Assembly (NCBI RefSeq): GCF_016650815.1
Contig: NZ_JAEKEZ010000029.1
Location: 886,738 to 950,737, forward strand
Source: Pseudomonas sp. TH31
GTDB lineage: Bacteria; Pseudomonadota; Gammaproteobacteria; Pseudomonadales; Pseudomonadaceae
Length of the DNA: 64,000 bases
Reading direction: 5' to 3'
The position numbers and the translations under genes are program-made. Under the pieces are notes generated by a model, which saw only the letters and a list, made by a program, of their open reading frames with translations, searched no databases and was not told the DNA's origin. Shown here piece by piece: positions 1 to 9,794 of this stretch (its first letter is position 1; each line of letters opens with the position of its first letter).

Positions 1-69
1 TTCCTTGCGTTCGTGCTGGCCCAGGTAGGCGAGGATGTCCTCGCTGATCAAATCAGATACGTGCGACAT
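1..69 (-). CDS. cysN: Sulfate adenylyltransferase subunit 1 (CysN or CysNC), N-terminal fragment
   Basis: Only the first 23 codons are inside the window; they read MSHVSDLISEDILAYLGQHE and onward, the usual start of the Pseudomonas CysN/CysNC GTPase. With CysD this subunit makes adenosine 5'-phosphosulfate from ATP and sulfate in the cytoplasm, using GTP hydrolysis; in many pseudomonads it is fused to APS kinase (CysC), which cannot be judged here. It lies 9 bp downstream of cysD on the same strand, as expected for a cysDN operon. Confidence 0.9.
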   Translation of the reverse strand, partial: MSHVSDLISEDILAYLGQHERKE

Positions 70-78
70 GACAACCCC

Positions 79-996
79 TTAGAAATAACCCTGACGTTTC
101 TTTTCTTCCATGGAGCCTGCGCCATCGTGATCGATGACCCGGCCCTGGCGTTCGGAAGTTCGCGTCAGGAGCATTTCCTGAATGATGTCGGTCAGGCTGG
201 TGGCCTCGGACTCGACCGCACCGGTCAACGGGTAGTCGCCCAGCGTACGGAAACGGACCTTTTTCTTGACGATGCGCGCCTTGTCTTCATCGCTCAGGTG
301 ATTGAGCAGGCGTTCGTCGTCGATCATGATCCAGGTGCCGTTCATCTCGATAACGTCGCGCTCGGCGGCGAAATACAGCGGCACAATCGGGATGCCTTCG
401 AGGTAGATGTACTGCCAGATGTCCAGCTCGGTCCAGTTCGACAATGGGAACACACGAATGGATTCGCCCTTGTTGACGTTGCCGTTGTAGACGTTCCACA
501 GCTCCGGGCGCTGGTTCTTCGGGTCCCAGCGGTGCTTGGTGTCGCGGAAGGAATACACGCGCTCTTTGGCACGGGATTTCTCTTCGTCACGGCGGGCACC
601 ACCAAATGCGGCGTCGAAGCCGTACTTGTCGAGGGCCTGCTTGAGGCCTTCGGTTTTCATGATGTCAGTGTGTTTGGCACTGCCGTGGGTCAGCGGGTTG
701 ATACCCTGCGCAACGCCATCGGGGTTGACGTGCACCAGCAGGTCCAGGCCCAGTTCTTCGACCATGCGGTCGCGGAACGTGTACATCTCCTTGAACTTCC
801 ACTGGGTGTCGACGTGCATGACCGGGAACGGCAGCTTGCCCGGGAAGAATGCCTTGCGCGCAAGGTGCAGCATCACGGCGGAGTCTTTACCGACGGAGTA
901 CAGCATCACCGGGTTATCGAACTCGGCGGCGACCTCGCGGATGATGTGGATGCTTTCGGCCTCCAGCTGTTTCAGATGCGTCAGTTTGTCGACCAT
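79..996 (-). CDS. cysD: Sulfate adenylyltransferase subunit 2 (CysD)
   Basis: The 305-residue product is full length for CysD, the catalytic ATP sulfurylase subunit that adenylates sulfate in assimilatory sulfate reduction. The PP-loop SVGKDS is at residues 34-39, followed by the conserved HVDTQWKFKEM and GARRDEEKSRAKER blocks. It is the first gene of the cysD-cysN operon. The ATG start (MVDKLTHLKQLEAESIHI) matches the family start. The upstream region carries an 18-bp inverted repeat that could be an operator. Confidence 0.97.
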   Translation of the reverse strand: MVDKLTHLKQLEAESIHIIREVAAEFDNPVMLYSVGKDSAVMLHLARKAFFPGKLPFPVMHVDTQWKFKEMYTFRDRMVEELGLDLLVHVNPDGVAQGINPLTHGSAKHTDIMKTEGLKQALDKYGFDAAFGGARRDEEKSRAKERVYSFRDTKHRWDPKNQRPELWNVYNGNVNKGESIRVFPLSNWTELDIWQYIYLEGIPIVPLYFAAERDVIEMNGTWIMIDDERLLNHLSDEDKARIVKKKVRFRTLGDYPLTGAVESEATSLTDIIQEMLLTRTSERQGRVIDHDGAGSMEEKKRQGYF

Positions 997-1099
997 GGCT
1001 ACTCACGAAAACGATCTTATGGACGGCCAGCGGGCCGTGTTCGAGCGGGGAATCCTAGCACAGCGCCCCCTTCTAATCAGGACGCCAACTAGATCGAAA

Positions 1100-1117
1100 G
1101 GGTATATGAATATACCC
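1100..1117. promoter_or_regulatory. Inverted repeat upstream of cysD, possible CysB-type operator
   Basis: Two 8-bp arms (GGGTATAT / ATATACCC) are separated by 2 bp, about 100 bp upstream of cysD. The position and AT-rich symmetry fit a LysR-type activator site, and cysDN is CysB-controlled in gammaproteobacteria. That this IR is the CysB site is inference. Confidence 0.35.
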
Positions 1118-1161
1118 CCTCGTTTGGCCACAACTACCCCTGACCAATTGGAACCCACCCC

Positions 1162-1267
1162 TGTAGGAGCTGCCGAAGGCTCGGGCCGCGTTCGGACGAT
1201 CTTTTGACTTTGATTTTAAGATCAAAAGATCGTCCGAACGCGGCCCGAGCCTTCGGCAGCTCCTACA
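1162..1267. repeat. Long REP-type hairpin (GTAGGAGCTGCCGAAGG family)
   Basis: Two arms of about 45 bp are almost perfect reverse complements: TGTAGGAGCTGCCGAAGGCT and the GGGCCGCGTTCGGACGATCT region pair with their mirror across a short loop near 1210-1220. The element fills most of the gap between the convergently read Nif3-like 3' end and the cysD upstream region. A near-identical element is at 51183-51293. This is a typical fluorescens-group REP doublet. Confidence 0.85.
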
Positions 1268-1281
1268 CAAGGCATAGCGTT

Positions 1282-2043
1282 TCAATCAGATCGGGTTCGG
1301 GCAATCGATGAAGATGTGTTCCAGGGCAAACCGCCGTGCCAGGTAATCCCCCAGCGCCTGTACGCCGTAGCGCTCAGTGGCGTGGTGGCCGGCGGCGATG
1401 AAGCTGATGTCGTTTTCCCGGCGCTGTGGAAGGTCTGTTCGGACGCTTCACCGCTCAGGTACAGATCGACACCCGCCAGCACCGCCTGATCGATATAACC
1501 CTGGCCACCGCCGGTGCACCAGCCGACCCGACGAATCATCTCGCTGCCTTCAATCAGCAACGGCTCACGGCCCATGACTTCCTGCACACGACGGGCGAAG
1601 TCACGCGGGCTCAACGGCTCACTCAGCGAGCCGACCAGGCCGACGACTTTCAGGTTATCGGGGTCCAGCGGGCCTTCGACGGTGATGTCCAACTGACGCG
1701 CAAGCTGCACGTTGTTGCCGACGTCCGGGTGCAAATCCAGCGGCAAGTGATAAGACAGCAAGCTGATGTCGTGCTTGAGCAGGGTTTTCAACCGGCGTTG
1801 CTTCATGCCGGTAATACACGGGTTCTCGCCTTTCCAGAAATAGCCGTGGTGCACCAACACCAGATCGGCCTTGGCTTCCACCGCAGCGTCCAGTAGCGCC
1901 TGGCTGGCGGTAACGCCGCTGACGATGCGCATCACTTGCGGGCGGCCTTCGACCTGCAACCCGTTGGGGCAGTAGTCGGCAATTTTTGAACTGTTCAGGT
2001 AACGGTCGGCTTCTTCGACCAGGGTGCTCAGGGCGACGGCCAT
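1282..2043 (-). CDS. Nif3-like dinuclear metal-centre protein (YbgI / GTP cyclohydrolase I type 2 family), frameshifted near the 3' end
   Basis: Residues 1-200 match the Nif3/YbgI family: MAVALSTLVEEADRYL start, CPNGLQVEG block and the metal-binding LVHHGYFW (His65, His66). The last ~45 residues as read are nonsense because one base is missing at 1417-1421. Restoring CCCGGG there gives REND-ISFIAAGHHATERYGV through HIFIDCPNPI and a stop at 1286-1288, the normal family ending with the second metal His. The biochemical role of the family is unsettled. The order algW / nif3-like / cysD is conserved in Pseudomonas. I regard the shift as a probable sequence error. Confidence 0.85.
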   Translation of the reverse strand: MAVALSTLVEEADRYLNSSKIADYCPNGLQVEGRPQVMRIVSGVTASQALLDAAVEAKADLVLVHHGYFWKGENPCITGMKQRRLKTLLKHDISLLSYHLPLDLHPDVGNNVQLARQLDITVEGPLDPDNLKVVGLVGSLSEPLSPRDFARRVQEVMGREPLLIEGSEMIRRVGWCTGGGQGYIDQAVLAGVDLYLSGEASEQTFHSAGKTTSASSPPATTPLSATAYRRWGITWHGGLPWNTSSSIARTRSD

Positions 2044-2085
2044 AAAAGACTCCTAAATATCCCGTTCAGAGGCACGCGCGACCTC

Positions 2086-2091
2086 TATAAT
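2086..2091 (+). promoter_or_regulatory. Putative -10 element of the algW promoter
   Basis: A perfect TATAAT stands 55 bp before the algW start in the divergent gap with the Nif3-like gene. No good -35 hexamer is visible at 16-18 bp, so the promoter may need an activator or the match may be chance. Confidence 0.35.
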
Positions 2092-2145
2092 GCGCGACAT
2101 TATGGGCGGTCTCATACCACCTGCAACCTCTGTAGGACTTGTTTA

Positions 2146-3300
<1,155 letters not shown>

Positions 3301-3316
3301 ACAGACACCACAACCC

Positions 3317-3410
3317 CCTGTAGGAGCAAGGCTTGCCCGCGATAGGAACACCGCGGTGCAACAGGCAAACCGCGTTATCGTTCTTCGCGGGCAAGCCTTG
3401 CTCCTACAGG
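3317..3410. repeat. REP hairpin (GTAGGAGCAAGGCTTGCCCGC family)
   Basis: CCTGTAGGAGCAAGGCTTGC followed by CCGCGA pairs with its reverse complement at the other end of the element, with a ~45-bp loop that contains a partial internal repeat. It lies between the convergent 3' ends of algW and hisC and may act as a bidirectional transcription stop. Confidence 0.8.
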
Positions 3411-3422
3411 ATCGGTGCTGGA

Positions 3423-4475
3423 TTACAGGTCGCCAAGGCCGTCGATCAACGCCTGATTCTGCTCCGGCGTGCCGATGGAGATCCGCAGGAACTGGGCAAT
3501 CCGCTCCTGCTTGAAGTGCCGAACGATCACACCCTGCTCACGCAACCTCGCTGCCAGAGCGGCCGCATCGTGCTGCGGATGCCGGGCGAAAATGAAGTTG
3601 GCCGCTGATGGCAGTACTTCAAAGCCCTTGGCCGCCAACTGCGCGACAACCTTCTCGCGATTATCGATGACCAACCGGCAAGTCTTGTCGAAGTACTCAC
3701 GATCTTCGAACGCCGCCGCAGCCCCGACATTCGCCAGACGATCCAGCGGGTAGGAGTTGAAGCTGTTCTTGATCCGCTCCAGCGCCTCGATCAGGTCCGG
3801 GTGCCCCACCGCCAGACCGACCCGCAAGCCCGCCAAAGAACGGGACTTGGACAGGGTCTGGGTCACGAGCAGGTTCGGGTAACGGTCCACCAGACTGATG
3901 GCGGTTTCGCCGCCGAAGTCGATATACGCTTCATCGACCACCACCACCGAATCCGGGCTGGCCTTGAGAATCTGCTCCACGGCGTCCAGCGCCAACAGGC
4001 AACCGGTCGGTGCGTTCGGGTTCGGAAAAATGATCCCGCCGTTCGGCCTGGCGAAGTCCGCCGGGTTGATCTGGAACTGTGCGTCCAGCGGCACCGCGTC
4101 GAACGCAATGCCGTACAACCCGCAGTAGACCGGGTAAAAGCTGTAGCTGATGTCCGGGAACAGCACCGGATTATCGTGCTGCAGCAAGCCGTGAAAGATG
4201 TGCGCCAGGACTTCATCGGAGCCATTGCCGAGGAACACCTGGTTCGCCTGCACACCGTAATAAGTGGCGACGGTATTTTTCAGCAGATCGCTGTTCGGGT
4301 CCGGGTACAGGCGCAGGTTGTCGTTCAGTTCGGTCTGCATCGCGGCCAAGGCTTTGGGCGATGGGCCGTAAGGGTTTTCGTTGGTGTTGAGCTTCACCAG
4401 TTTCGCCAGTTTCGGCTGCTCGCCCGGCACGTAAGGCACCAGATCCTTAACGAACGGGCTCCAGAATTTACTCAT
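3423..4475 (-). CDS. hisC: Histidinol-phosphate aminotransferase (HisC)
   Basis: PLP-dependent fold-type I aminotransferase of histidine biosynthesis (imidazole-acetol phosphate to histidinol phosphate). The family start MSKFWSPFVK is used; an ATG two codons upstream (4481) is also open, but the AGGGGGA ribosome site is better spaced for the inner one. Visible features are NTNENPYGPSP near residue 31, GNGSDE near 83, DEAYIDF near 181 and the PLP lysine in TLSKSRSLAGLRVG (Lys210). The gene is coupled to hisD: the upstream ATG overlaps the hisD stop. Confidence 0.96.
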   Translation of the reverse strand: MSKFWSPFVKDLVPYVPGEQPKLAKLVKLNTNENPYGPSPKALAAMQTELNDNLRLYPDPNSDLLKNTVATYYGVQANQVFLGNGSDEVLAHIFHGLLQHDNPVLFPDISYSFYPVYCGLYGIAFDAVPLDAQFQINPADFARPNGGIIFPNPNAPTGCLLALDAVEQILKASPDSVVVVDEAYIDFGGETAISLVDRYPNLLVTQTLSKSRSLAGLRVGLAVGHPDLIEALERIKNSFNSYPLDRLANVGAAAAFEDREYFDKTCRLVIDNREKVVAQLAAKGFEVLPSAANFIFARHPQHDAAALAARLREQGVIVRHFKQERIAQFLRISIGTPEQNQALIDGLGDL

Positions 4476-4477
4476 CT

Positions 4478-5815
4478 TCATTCCCCCTGCCCTTGTAGAA
4501 AGTCTTCGTCAACGATGCGGTATTCGGCACTGCGCGCGTGAGCGGTCAGTGACTCGCCACGGGCCAGTACCGAAGCGGTCTTGCCCAGTTCCGAAGCGCC
4601 CTGCTCGGAGCAGAAGATGATCGACGAGCGTTTCTGGAAGTCGTACACACCCAGCGGTGAAGAGAAGCGCGCGGTGCCGGAGGTCGGCAGGACGTGGTTC
4701 GGACCGGCGCAGTAATCGCCCAATGCTTCAGAAGTGTGGCGACCCATGAAGATCGCACCGGCGTGGCGGATCTGCGGCAGCCAGGCTTGCGGGTCGGCGA
4801 CCGACAATTCCAGGTGCTCCGGCGCAATGCGGTTGGCCACTTCGATGGCTTGCTCCATGTCGCGGACCAGGATCAGCGCGCCACGGCCATTGATCGAAGT
4901 CTCGATGATCTCGGCGCGCTCCATGGTCGGCAGCAATTTGCTGATGCTGGCGGCGACTTTGTCGAGGAACTCGGCATCCGGGCTGACCAGAATCGCCTGG
5001 GCGTCTTCGTCGTGCTCGGCCTGGGAGAACAGGTCCATGGCGATCCAGTCCGGATCGGTCTGGCCGTCGCAGACCACAAGGATCTCGGACGGACCGGCAA
5101 TCATGTCGATGCCGACCTGGCCAAATACATGGCGCTTGGCGGTGGCGACATAGATGTTGCCCGGGCCAACCACTTTGTCGACCTTTGGCACGCTTTCGGT
5201 GCCGTAAGCCAGCGCGGCAACCGCTTGCGCGCCACCGATAGTGAACACGCGGTCCACGCCGGCGATGCAGGCGGCTGCCAGCACAAGCTCATTGATTTCA
5301 CCGCGCGGAGTCGGCACGACCATGACCACTTCGGTCACGCCAGCGACTTTGGCCGGAATCGCGTTCATCAGCACCGACGACGGATACGACGCTTTGCCGC
5401 CCGGCACGTACAAGCCGGCGCGATCCAGCGGCGTGACCTTCTGGCCCAGCACCGTGCCGTCGGCTTCGGTGTAGCTCCAGGAGTCCTGTTTCTGTTTTTC
5501 GTGGTAGCTGCGCACTCGGGCCGCGGCTTTTTCCAATGCTTCGCGCTGGGGCGCGGTGATGCGGGTCAGGGCCAGTTCCAGGCGTTCGCGCGGCAGGATC
5601 AGGTCCGCCATCGAGGCAACTTGCAGGCCGTCGAACTTCTGGGTGAACTCCACCAGCGCCGCATCGCCACGCTCGCGCACGGCTTTGATGATGTCCAGCA
5701 CCCGCTGATTGACCGAGTAGTCAGACACACTTTCCCAGCTCAGCAGATGATCCAGATGATGTGCGAAGTCCGGGTCAGCAGCGTTGAGTCGGCGAATTGC
5801 AGTCGGTGCGGTCAT
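4478..5815 (-). CDS. hisD: Histidinol dehydrogenase (HisD)
   Basis: Catalyses the last two oxidations of histidine synthesis, from histidinol to histidine with NAD+ and a Zn2+ ion. With the start at MTAPTAIRRL the protein has 445 residues; an in-frame GTG-type start further out lacks family support, while this ATG has GAGG 8 nt upstream. Conserved blocks include GLYVPGGKASYPSSVLM, VVGPGNIYVATAKR, IDMIAGPSEILVV and the Zn-ligand stretch DLFSQAEHDEDAQ. It stands between hisG and hisC in one minus-strand operon. Confidence 0.96.
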   Translation of the reverse strand: MTAPTAIRRLNAADPDFAHHLDHLLSWESVSDYSVNQRVLDIIKAVRERGDAALVEFTQKFDGLQVASMADLILPRERLELALTRITAPQREALEKAAARVRSYHEKQKQDSWSYTEADGTVLGQKVTPLDRAGLYVPGGKASYPSSVLMNAIPAKVAGVTEVVMVVPTPRGEINELVLAAACIAGVDRVFTIGGAQAVAALAYGTESVPKVDKVVGPGNIYVATAKRHVFGQVGIDMIAGPSEILVVCDGQTDPDWIAMDLFSQAEHDEDAQAILVSPDAEFLDKVAASISKLLPTMERAEIIETSINGRGALILVRDMEQAIEVANRIAPEHLELSVADPQAWLPQIRHAGAIFMGRHTSEALGDYCAGPNHVLPTSGTARFSSPLGVYDFQKRSSIIFCSEQGASELGKTASVLARGESLTAHARSAEYRIVDEDFLQGQGE

Positions 5816-5939
5816 AGCGAGAGCCTCATAGGTTGGCAAAAACTCAGGCGCCCGAAGCTACCATTCGATCCGCTTGGGCACCTGAGAATTCTGGCTATGA
5901 GGCGGATAGACGGGCGCGACTTAAGGTCGCGCAGGTGAA

Positions 5940-6575
5940 TCAGCCGCGGTGTCGAGACTCCACTGCCTTGCGCAGGGTGTCGATCAACGCCTGGATACGG
6001 GCGTGCTGCATTTTCATCGAAGCTTTGTTGACGATCAGCCGGGAGCTGATGTCAGCGATGAAATCCTGTGGCTCCAGGCCATTGGCCCGCAGCGTGTTGC
6101 CGGTGTCGACCACGTCGATGATCTTGTCGGCCAGACCGATCAGCGGTGCCAGTTCCATCGAGCCGTAGAGCTTGATGATGTCGACCTGACGACCCTGTTC
6201 GGCGTAATAACGCTTGGCAACGTTGACGAACTTGGTAGCCACGCGCAGACGGCCCTTGGGCTCGACGGCACCGACCTTGCCGGCAGTCATCAGCTTGCAC
6301 AGGGCAATTCGCAGGTCCAGTGGCTCGTAGAGACCCTGGCCACCGTATTCCATCAGCACATCTTTACCGGCGACGCCCAAGTCCGCGGCACCATGTTCGA
6401 CATAAGTCGGCACATCGGTGGCGCGAACGATCAGCAGACGTACGTCGGGCTGGGTCGTGAGGATGATCAGCTTGCGGCTCTTGTCCGGATTCTCGGTCGG
6501 CACGATGCCTGCTTCAGCCAGAAGCGGCAGGGTGTCGTCAAGGATGCGGCCCTTGGACAGTGCAATGGTCAACAT
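5940..6575 (-). CDS. hisG: ATP phosphoribosyltransferase, short form (HisG)
   Basis: The 211-residue product is the short HisG type, which lacks the C-terminal ACT-like regulatory domain and needs HisZ (not in this window) for activity and histidine feedback. It condenses ATP and PRPP, the first step of histidine synthesis. Visible blocks are LTIALSKGRILDDTLPLL at the N-terminus, AADLGVAGKDVL and the PRPP loop IDVVDTGNTLRANGL. The gene follows murA and precedes hisD on the same strand. Confidence 0.96.
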   Translation of the reverse strand: MLTIALSKGRILDDTLPLLAEAGIVPTENPDKSRKLIILTTQPDVRLLIVRATDVPTYVEHGAADLGVAGKDVLMEYGGQGLYEPLDLRIALCKLMTAGKVGAVEPKGRLRVATKFVNVAKRYYAEQGRQVDIIKLYGSMELAPLIGLADKIIDVVDTGNTLRANGLEPQDFIADISSRLIVNKASMKMQHARIQALIDTLRKAVESRHRG

Positions 6576-6702
6576 GGGAAACGTCAGTCCTTATCAAGGT
6601 ACTCATGCCCGGTCGCAAACGGCGCCGGACACACATCGAGCCTGAAAAGGCTCGATTTGGAACAAAACCAACGGGCGCGTCCCTGCGCCCATGCAGCAGA
6701 AA

Positions 6703-7968
6703 CTAGCCCGGTACGCGGCGGATCTTGGCGCCGAGCATCTGCAGTTTCTCTTCGATGCACTCGTAACCACGGTCGATGTGGTAGATGCGGTCGATCAGGG
6801 TGTCACCTTCAGCGATCAACGCCGAGATCACCAGGCTGGCCGAAGCACGCAGGTCGGTAGCCATGACTGGCGCGCCTTTGAGCTTCTCGGTGCCGGTCAC
6901 GATGGCAGTGTTGCCTTCGACCTGGATCTTGGCGCCCATGCGGTGCAATTCATACACGTGCATGAAGCGGTTTTCGAAGATCGTCTCGATCACCGCACCG
7001 GTGCCTTCGGCAATGGCGTTGAGGGAGATGAACTGCGCTTGCATGTCGGTCGGGAACGCCGGGTATGGAGCGGTACGCACGTTGACGGCTTTCGGCCGCT
7101 TGCCGTGCATGTTCAGCTCGATCCAGTCTTCGCCGCAGGTGATTTCGGCACCCGACTCACGGAGTTTTTCCAGAACGGCTTCGAGGATGGTCGGATCGGT
7201 ATCCTTGACCTTTACGCGGCCGCCGGTCACGGCAGCTGCCACCAGGTAGGTGCCGGTCTCGATACGGTCCGGCATTACTTTGTAGGTGGCCGGGTGCAGA
7301 CGCTCAACGCCATCGATAGTGATGGTGTCGGTGCCGGCGCCAGTAATCTTGGCGCCCATGGCGATCAGGAAGTTCGCCAGGTCGATGACTTCAGGTTCGC
7401 GCGCGGCGTTAGCCAGGACGCTGCGGCCCTTGGCCAGAGCGGCGGCCATCATGATGTTTTCGGTACCGGTCACGCTGACGGTGTCGAAGAAGAAGTGCGC
7501 ACCGCGCAAGCCACCTTCTGGTGCCTTGGCCTTGATGTAGCCGCCTTCGACGTCGATGATCGCGCCCATGGCTTCGAGGCCACGGATGTGCAGGTCAACC
7601 GGACGCGAACCGATGGCGCAACCGCCAGGCAACGCGACTTCGGCTTCACCGAAACGGGCAACCATCGGGCCCAGCACCAGGATCGACGCACGCATGGTTT
7701 TCACCAGTTCGTACGGCGCGATCAGGGTCTTGATGGTGCGCGGGTCGATTTCGACGCTCAGCTTCTCGTCGATCACCGGTTCGATGCCCATGCGCCCGAA
7801 CAGCTCGATCATGGTGGTGATGTCATGCAGGTGCGGCAGGTTGGCCACGGTGACCGGGCCGTCGCACAGCAGGGTCGCAGCAAGGATCGGCAGGGCAGAG
7901 TTCTTTGCCCCGGAGATGCGGATTTCGCCATCAAGACGAACGCCACCAGTAATAATCAATTTATCCAT
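6703..7968 (-). CDS. murA: UDP-N-acetylglucosamine 1-carboxyvinyltransferase (MurA)
   Basis: First committed enzyme of peptidoglycan precursor synthesis, transferring enolpyruvate from PEP to UDP-GlcNAc; the fosfomycin target. The 421 residues are full length. Lys22-Asn23 lie in GAKNSALP, and the fosfomycin-reactive cysteine is Cys117 in ALPGGCAIGSRPVDLH. It sits 22 bp downstream of ibaG, and the ibaG-murA-hisGDC order is the usual Pseudomonas arrangement. A small hairpin (6635-6656) lies between murA and hisG but has no U-tract. Confidence 0.97.
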   Translation of the reverse strand: MDKLIITGGVRLDGEIRISGAKNSALPILAATLLCDGPVTVANLPHLHDITTMIELFGRMGIEPVIDEKLSVEIDPRTIKTLIAPYELVKTMRASILVLGPMVARFGEAEVALPGGCAIGSRPVDLHIRGLEAMGAIIDVEGGYIKAKAPEGGLRGAHFFFDTVSVTGTENIMMAAALAKGRSVLANAAREPEVIDLANFLIAMGAKITGAGTDTITIDGVERLHPATYKVMPDRIETGTYLVAAAVTGGRVKVKDTDPTILEAVLEKLRESGAEITCGEDWIELNMHGKRPKAVNVRTAPYPAFPTDMQAQFISLNAIAEGTGAVIETIFENRFMHVYELHRMGAKIQVEGNTAIVTGTEKLKGAPVMATDLRASASLVISALIAEGDTLIDRIYHIDRGYECIEEKLQMLGAKIRRVPG

Positions 7969-7990
7969 AAGAATCTCGACGCCCTTGGGC

Positions 7991-8242
7991 TCAGGTGCGC
8001 TCGGCCCAGGCCGCGCTGCTGAAAAATTTCATAGTGACCGCATGGATGCTGCCATCGGTGATCCATGGGTTCAAATGGGCATAGATCTGCTGCTGACGCT
8101 TCACCGGGCTCAACGCCGCCAGTTCATCGCTAATCACGTTCAGCTGAAAGTTGCAGCCTTCGCCCTCGACTTCAACCTGTACTGATAAAAAAGTCTCGGA
8201 CAGCTTTCCTTCGAGAAAGCTCTTCACTTCGGTGGCCTGCAT
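7991..8242 (-). CDS. ibaG: BolA-like protein IbaG (YrbA)
   Basis: An 83-residue BolA-family protein starting MQATEVKSFLEGKL; GAGG lies about 10 nt upstream of this ATG, and the longer upstream frame is not conserved sequence. BolA proteins partner with monothiol glutaredoxins in Fe-S handling and acid stress; Cys30 (EGEGCNFQL) and a downstream His (ITDGSIHAVTMKFF) are candidate cluster ligands. Its place between the mla operon and murA is conserved across gammaproteobacteria. Confidence 0.92.
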   Translation of the reverse strand: MQATEVKSFLEGKLSETFLSVQVEVEGEGCNFQLNVISDELAALSPVKRQQQIYAHLNPWITDGSIHAVTMKFFSSAAWAERT

Positions 8243-8287
8243 GCTCAACCTCAATCGGCGCCCTGTGCGCGCGGGTCGGACATCATA

Positions 8288-8343
8288 CAAAAAAGCCCCG
8301 CGCCTGCGAACCCCGCATTCACAGGACTCTGACGGGGGCTTCT
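8288..8343 (-). terminator. Intrinsic terminator after the mla operon
   Basis: On the minus strand AGCCCC pairs with GGGGCT across a ~35-nt loop that has further partial pairing, and the stem is followed directly by TTTTTTG. It lies immediately after mlaB and before ibaG, separating the two transcription units. Confidence 0.7.
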
Positions 8344-8356
8344 TTATAGATGCCGG

Positions 8357-8662
8357 TTAGGGGTGCGCCAACAGCTCGGTCAATTCGCTGACCTGAGCGA
8401 TTTCGCGCATGTCTTCGGGCATTGCGCGGATGCTCACGGCCTTGCCGGCCGCCTCTGCATCACGCATGAAACACAGCAGCAGCGACAAGCCGACACTGCT
8501 GGATTTCAACACTGCCGAACAATCGACCACCACGGCCGGGGCCGCACTGGCTTTGATCAGCGCCTGGCCCTGCTTGCGCAGACCCGGGCCGGTGCGGTAA
8601 TCCAGCATGCCGCTCAAGCGCAGCTCGCCGGACTCGGTCATGCGAATGGCCGAGACACTCAT
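8357..8662 (-). CDS. mlaB: STAS-domain protein MlaB
   Basis: A 101-residue single STAS domain (VVVDCSAVLKSSSVGLSLLLCFM core). MlaB is the cytoplasmic accessory subunit that stabilises the MlaFE ABC transporter for retrograde or anterograde phospholipid movement between inner and outer membrane. It is the last gene of mlaFEDCB, and its ATG overlaps the mlaC stop by 4 bp. Confidence 0.92.
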   Translation of the reverse strand: MSVSAIRMTESGELRLSGMLDYRTGPGLRKQGQALIKASAAPAVVVDCSAVLKSSSVGLSLLLCFMRDAEAAGKAVSIRAMPEDMREIAQVSELTELLAHP

Positions 8663-9315
8663 TGAGACTGCTTCTGGGTGGATGGCTTCTCAGTCGATTC
8701 CTTGGCTTTGGCGACTTCCCCGGCCCAACCGTTGATGGTCTTGTCCAGGTCGTTGCCATTGCGCTGCATCGCGTCGGCAAACTGATCGCGGAACAGCTTG
8801 CCGATGTTGATGCCATTGATGATCACGTTGCGCAGCTTCCACTCGCCATTGATCTTCTCGAGTGTGTACTGCACCGGATAAATCGCGCCGTTGCTGCCCT
8901 TGACCGTCATGCCAACGCTGGTGCGGTCGCCCGACTCGTCCTTGGCAGGGTCAACGACGATGCCCTGGTTGTTGTACTCCAGCAAGGCGTTGCCATAGAA
9001 CTGGAACAGGCCTTTCTTGAAGTTTTCCTGGAAGGTCTGCATCTGCGCAGGCGTGGCCTTGCGCGAGTATTTGACCGTCATGATGCTTTTGGAAATGCCC
9101 TCGGCATCCACCACAGGCCCGACGATGGTGTTCAGCGCCGTGTAGAAGTCCTGCGGGTCCTGCTTGTACTTCTCTTTATTGGCCGACAGGTCAGCAAGCA
9201 TCCGGGTCGTGGTGTCCTGCACAAGCGCGTGCGCGGAAGAATCCGCCACGGCGTTGCCCATCAGCGGCAATGTTGCAAGCAGTACCAGCAGGCCACGTCG
9301 CAAGGTAGAAATCAT
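8659..9315 (-). CDS. mlaC: Periplasmic phospholipid-binding protein MlaC
   Basis: A 218-residue MlaC/Ttg2D-family protein. A Sec signal peptide is visible (MISTLRRGLLVLLATLPLM, cleavage near AVA-D), followed by the lipid-shuttle fold with the motifs TRMLADLSANKEKY and KLRNVIINGINIGKLFRDQF. It carries phospholipid across the periplasm between the MlaFEDB inner-membrane complex and the outer-membrane MlaA. The C-terminus is Lys/Ser/Thr-rich and probably disordered. Confidence 0.95.
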   Translation of the reverse strand: MISTLRRGLLVLLATLPLMGNAVADSSAHALVQDTTTRMLADLSANKEKYKQDPQDFYTALNTIVGPVVDAEGISKSIMTVKYSRKATPAQMQTFQENFKKGLFQFYGNALLEYNNQGIVVDPAKDESGDRTSVGMTVKGSNGAIYPVQYTLEKINGEWKLRNVIINGINIGKLFRDQFADAMQRNGNDLDKTINGWAGEVAKAKESTEKPSTQKQSQ

Positions 9316-9326
9316 TCAAAAGCTCC

Positions 9327-9794
9327 TCATTTGGCGTCTTTGCTAACGGTATTGAGCAGGAATTTACCGATCAGGTCCTCGAGCACCAGCGACGACTGGG
9401 TGTCGTGGATGGTTCCACCATCCTTGAGCAAGGCTTGTTCCCCGCCCACGCTGATACCGATGTACTTCTCGCCCAACAGGCCAGCCGTCAGGATAGATGC
9501 AGTGGAGTCAGTCGGCAGATTATCTACGCGTTTTTCCAATTGCATGGTCACCCGACCAGTGAAACTGTCGCGATCCAGATCGATCGCCGTGACCTTGCCG
9601 ATGGTCACACCGGCCATGGTCACTTTAGCTCTGACAGTCAAACCGGCGATATTGTCGAAGTAGGCATAAAGTTTATAGGTATCGGTGTTTGCGGTCGGGG
9701 ACAGGCCACTGACCCGCAGCGCAAGCAGCAACAAAGCCAGGATGCCAGCCAGCAGGAAAAGGCCGACACCGATTTCCAGGGTGCGGTTTTGCAT
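9327..9794 (-). CDS. mlaD: MCE-domain lipid transport protein MlaD
   Basis: A 155-residue protein starting MQNRTLEIGVGLF. It has one N-terminal transmembrane helix (residues ~7-27) followed by a single MCE domain (TVRAKVTMAGVTIGKV; ILTAGLLGEKYIGISVGG). MlaD hexamers form the periplasmic pore of the MlaFEDB complex. The start codon is embedded in TGATG at the mlaE stop, so translation is probably coupled; the longer upstream reading frame only retraces mlaE in another frame. Confidence 0.95.
   Translation of the reverse strand: MQNRTLEIGVGLFLLAGILALLLLALRVSGLSPTANTDTYKLYAYFDNIAGLTVRAKVTMAGVTIGKVTAIDLDRDSFTGRVTMQLEKRVDNLPTDSTASILTAGLLGEKYIGISVGGEQALLKDGGTIHDTQSSLVLEDLIGKFLLNTVSKDAK

Noticed and set aside
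6635..6656. 8-bp stem hairpin between murA and hisG
   Set aside because: No U-tract in either direction, and the genes are likely co-transcribed; too weak to call a terminator or attenuator.
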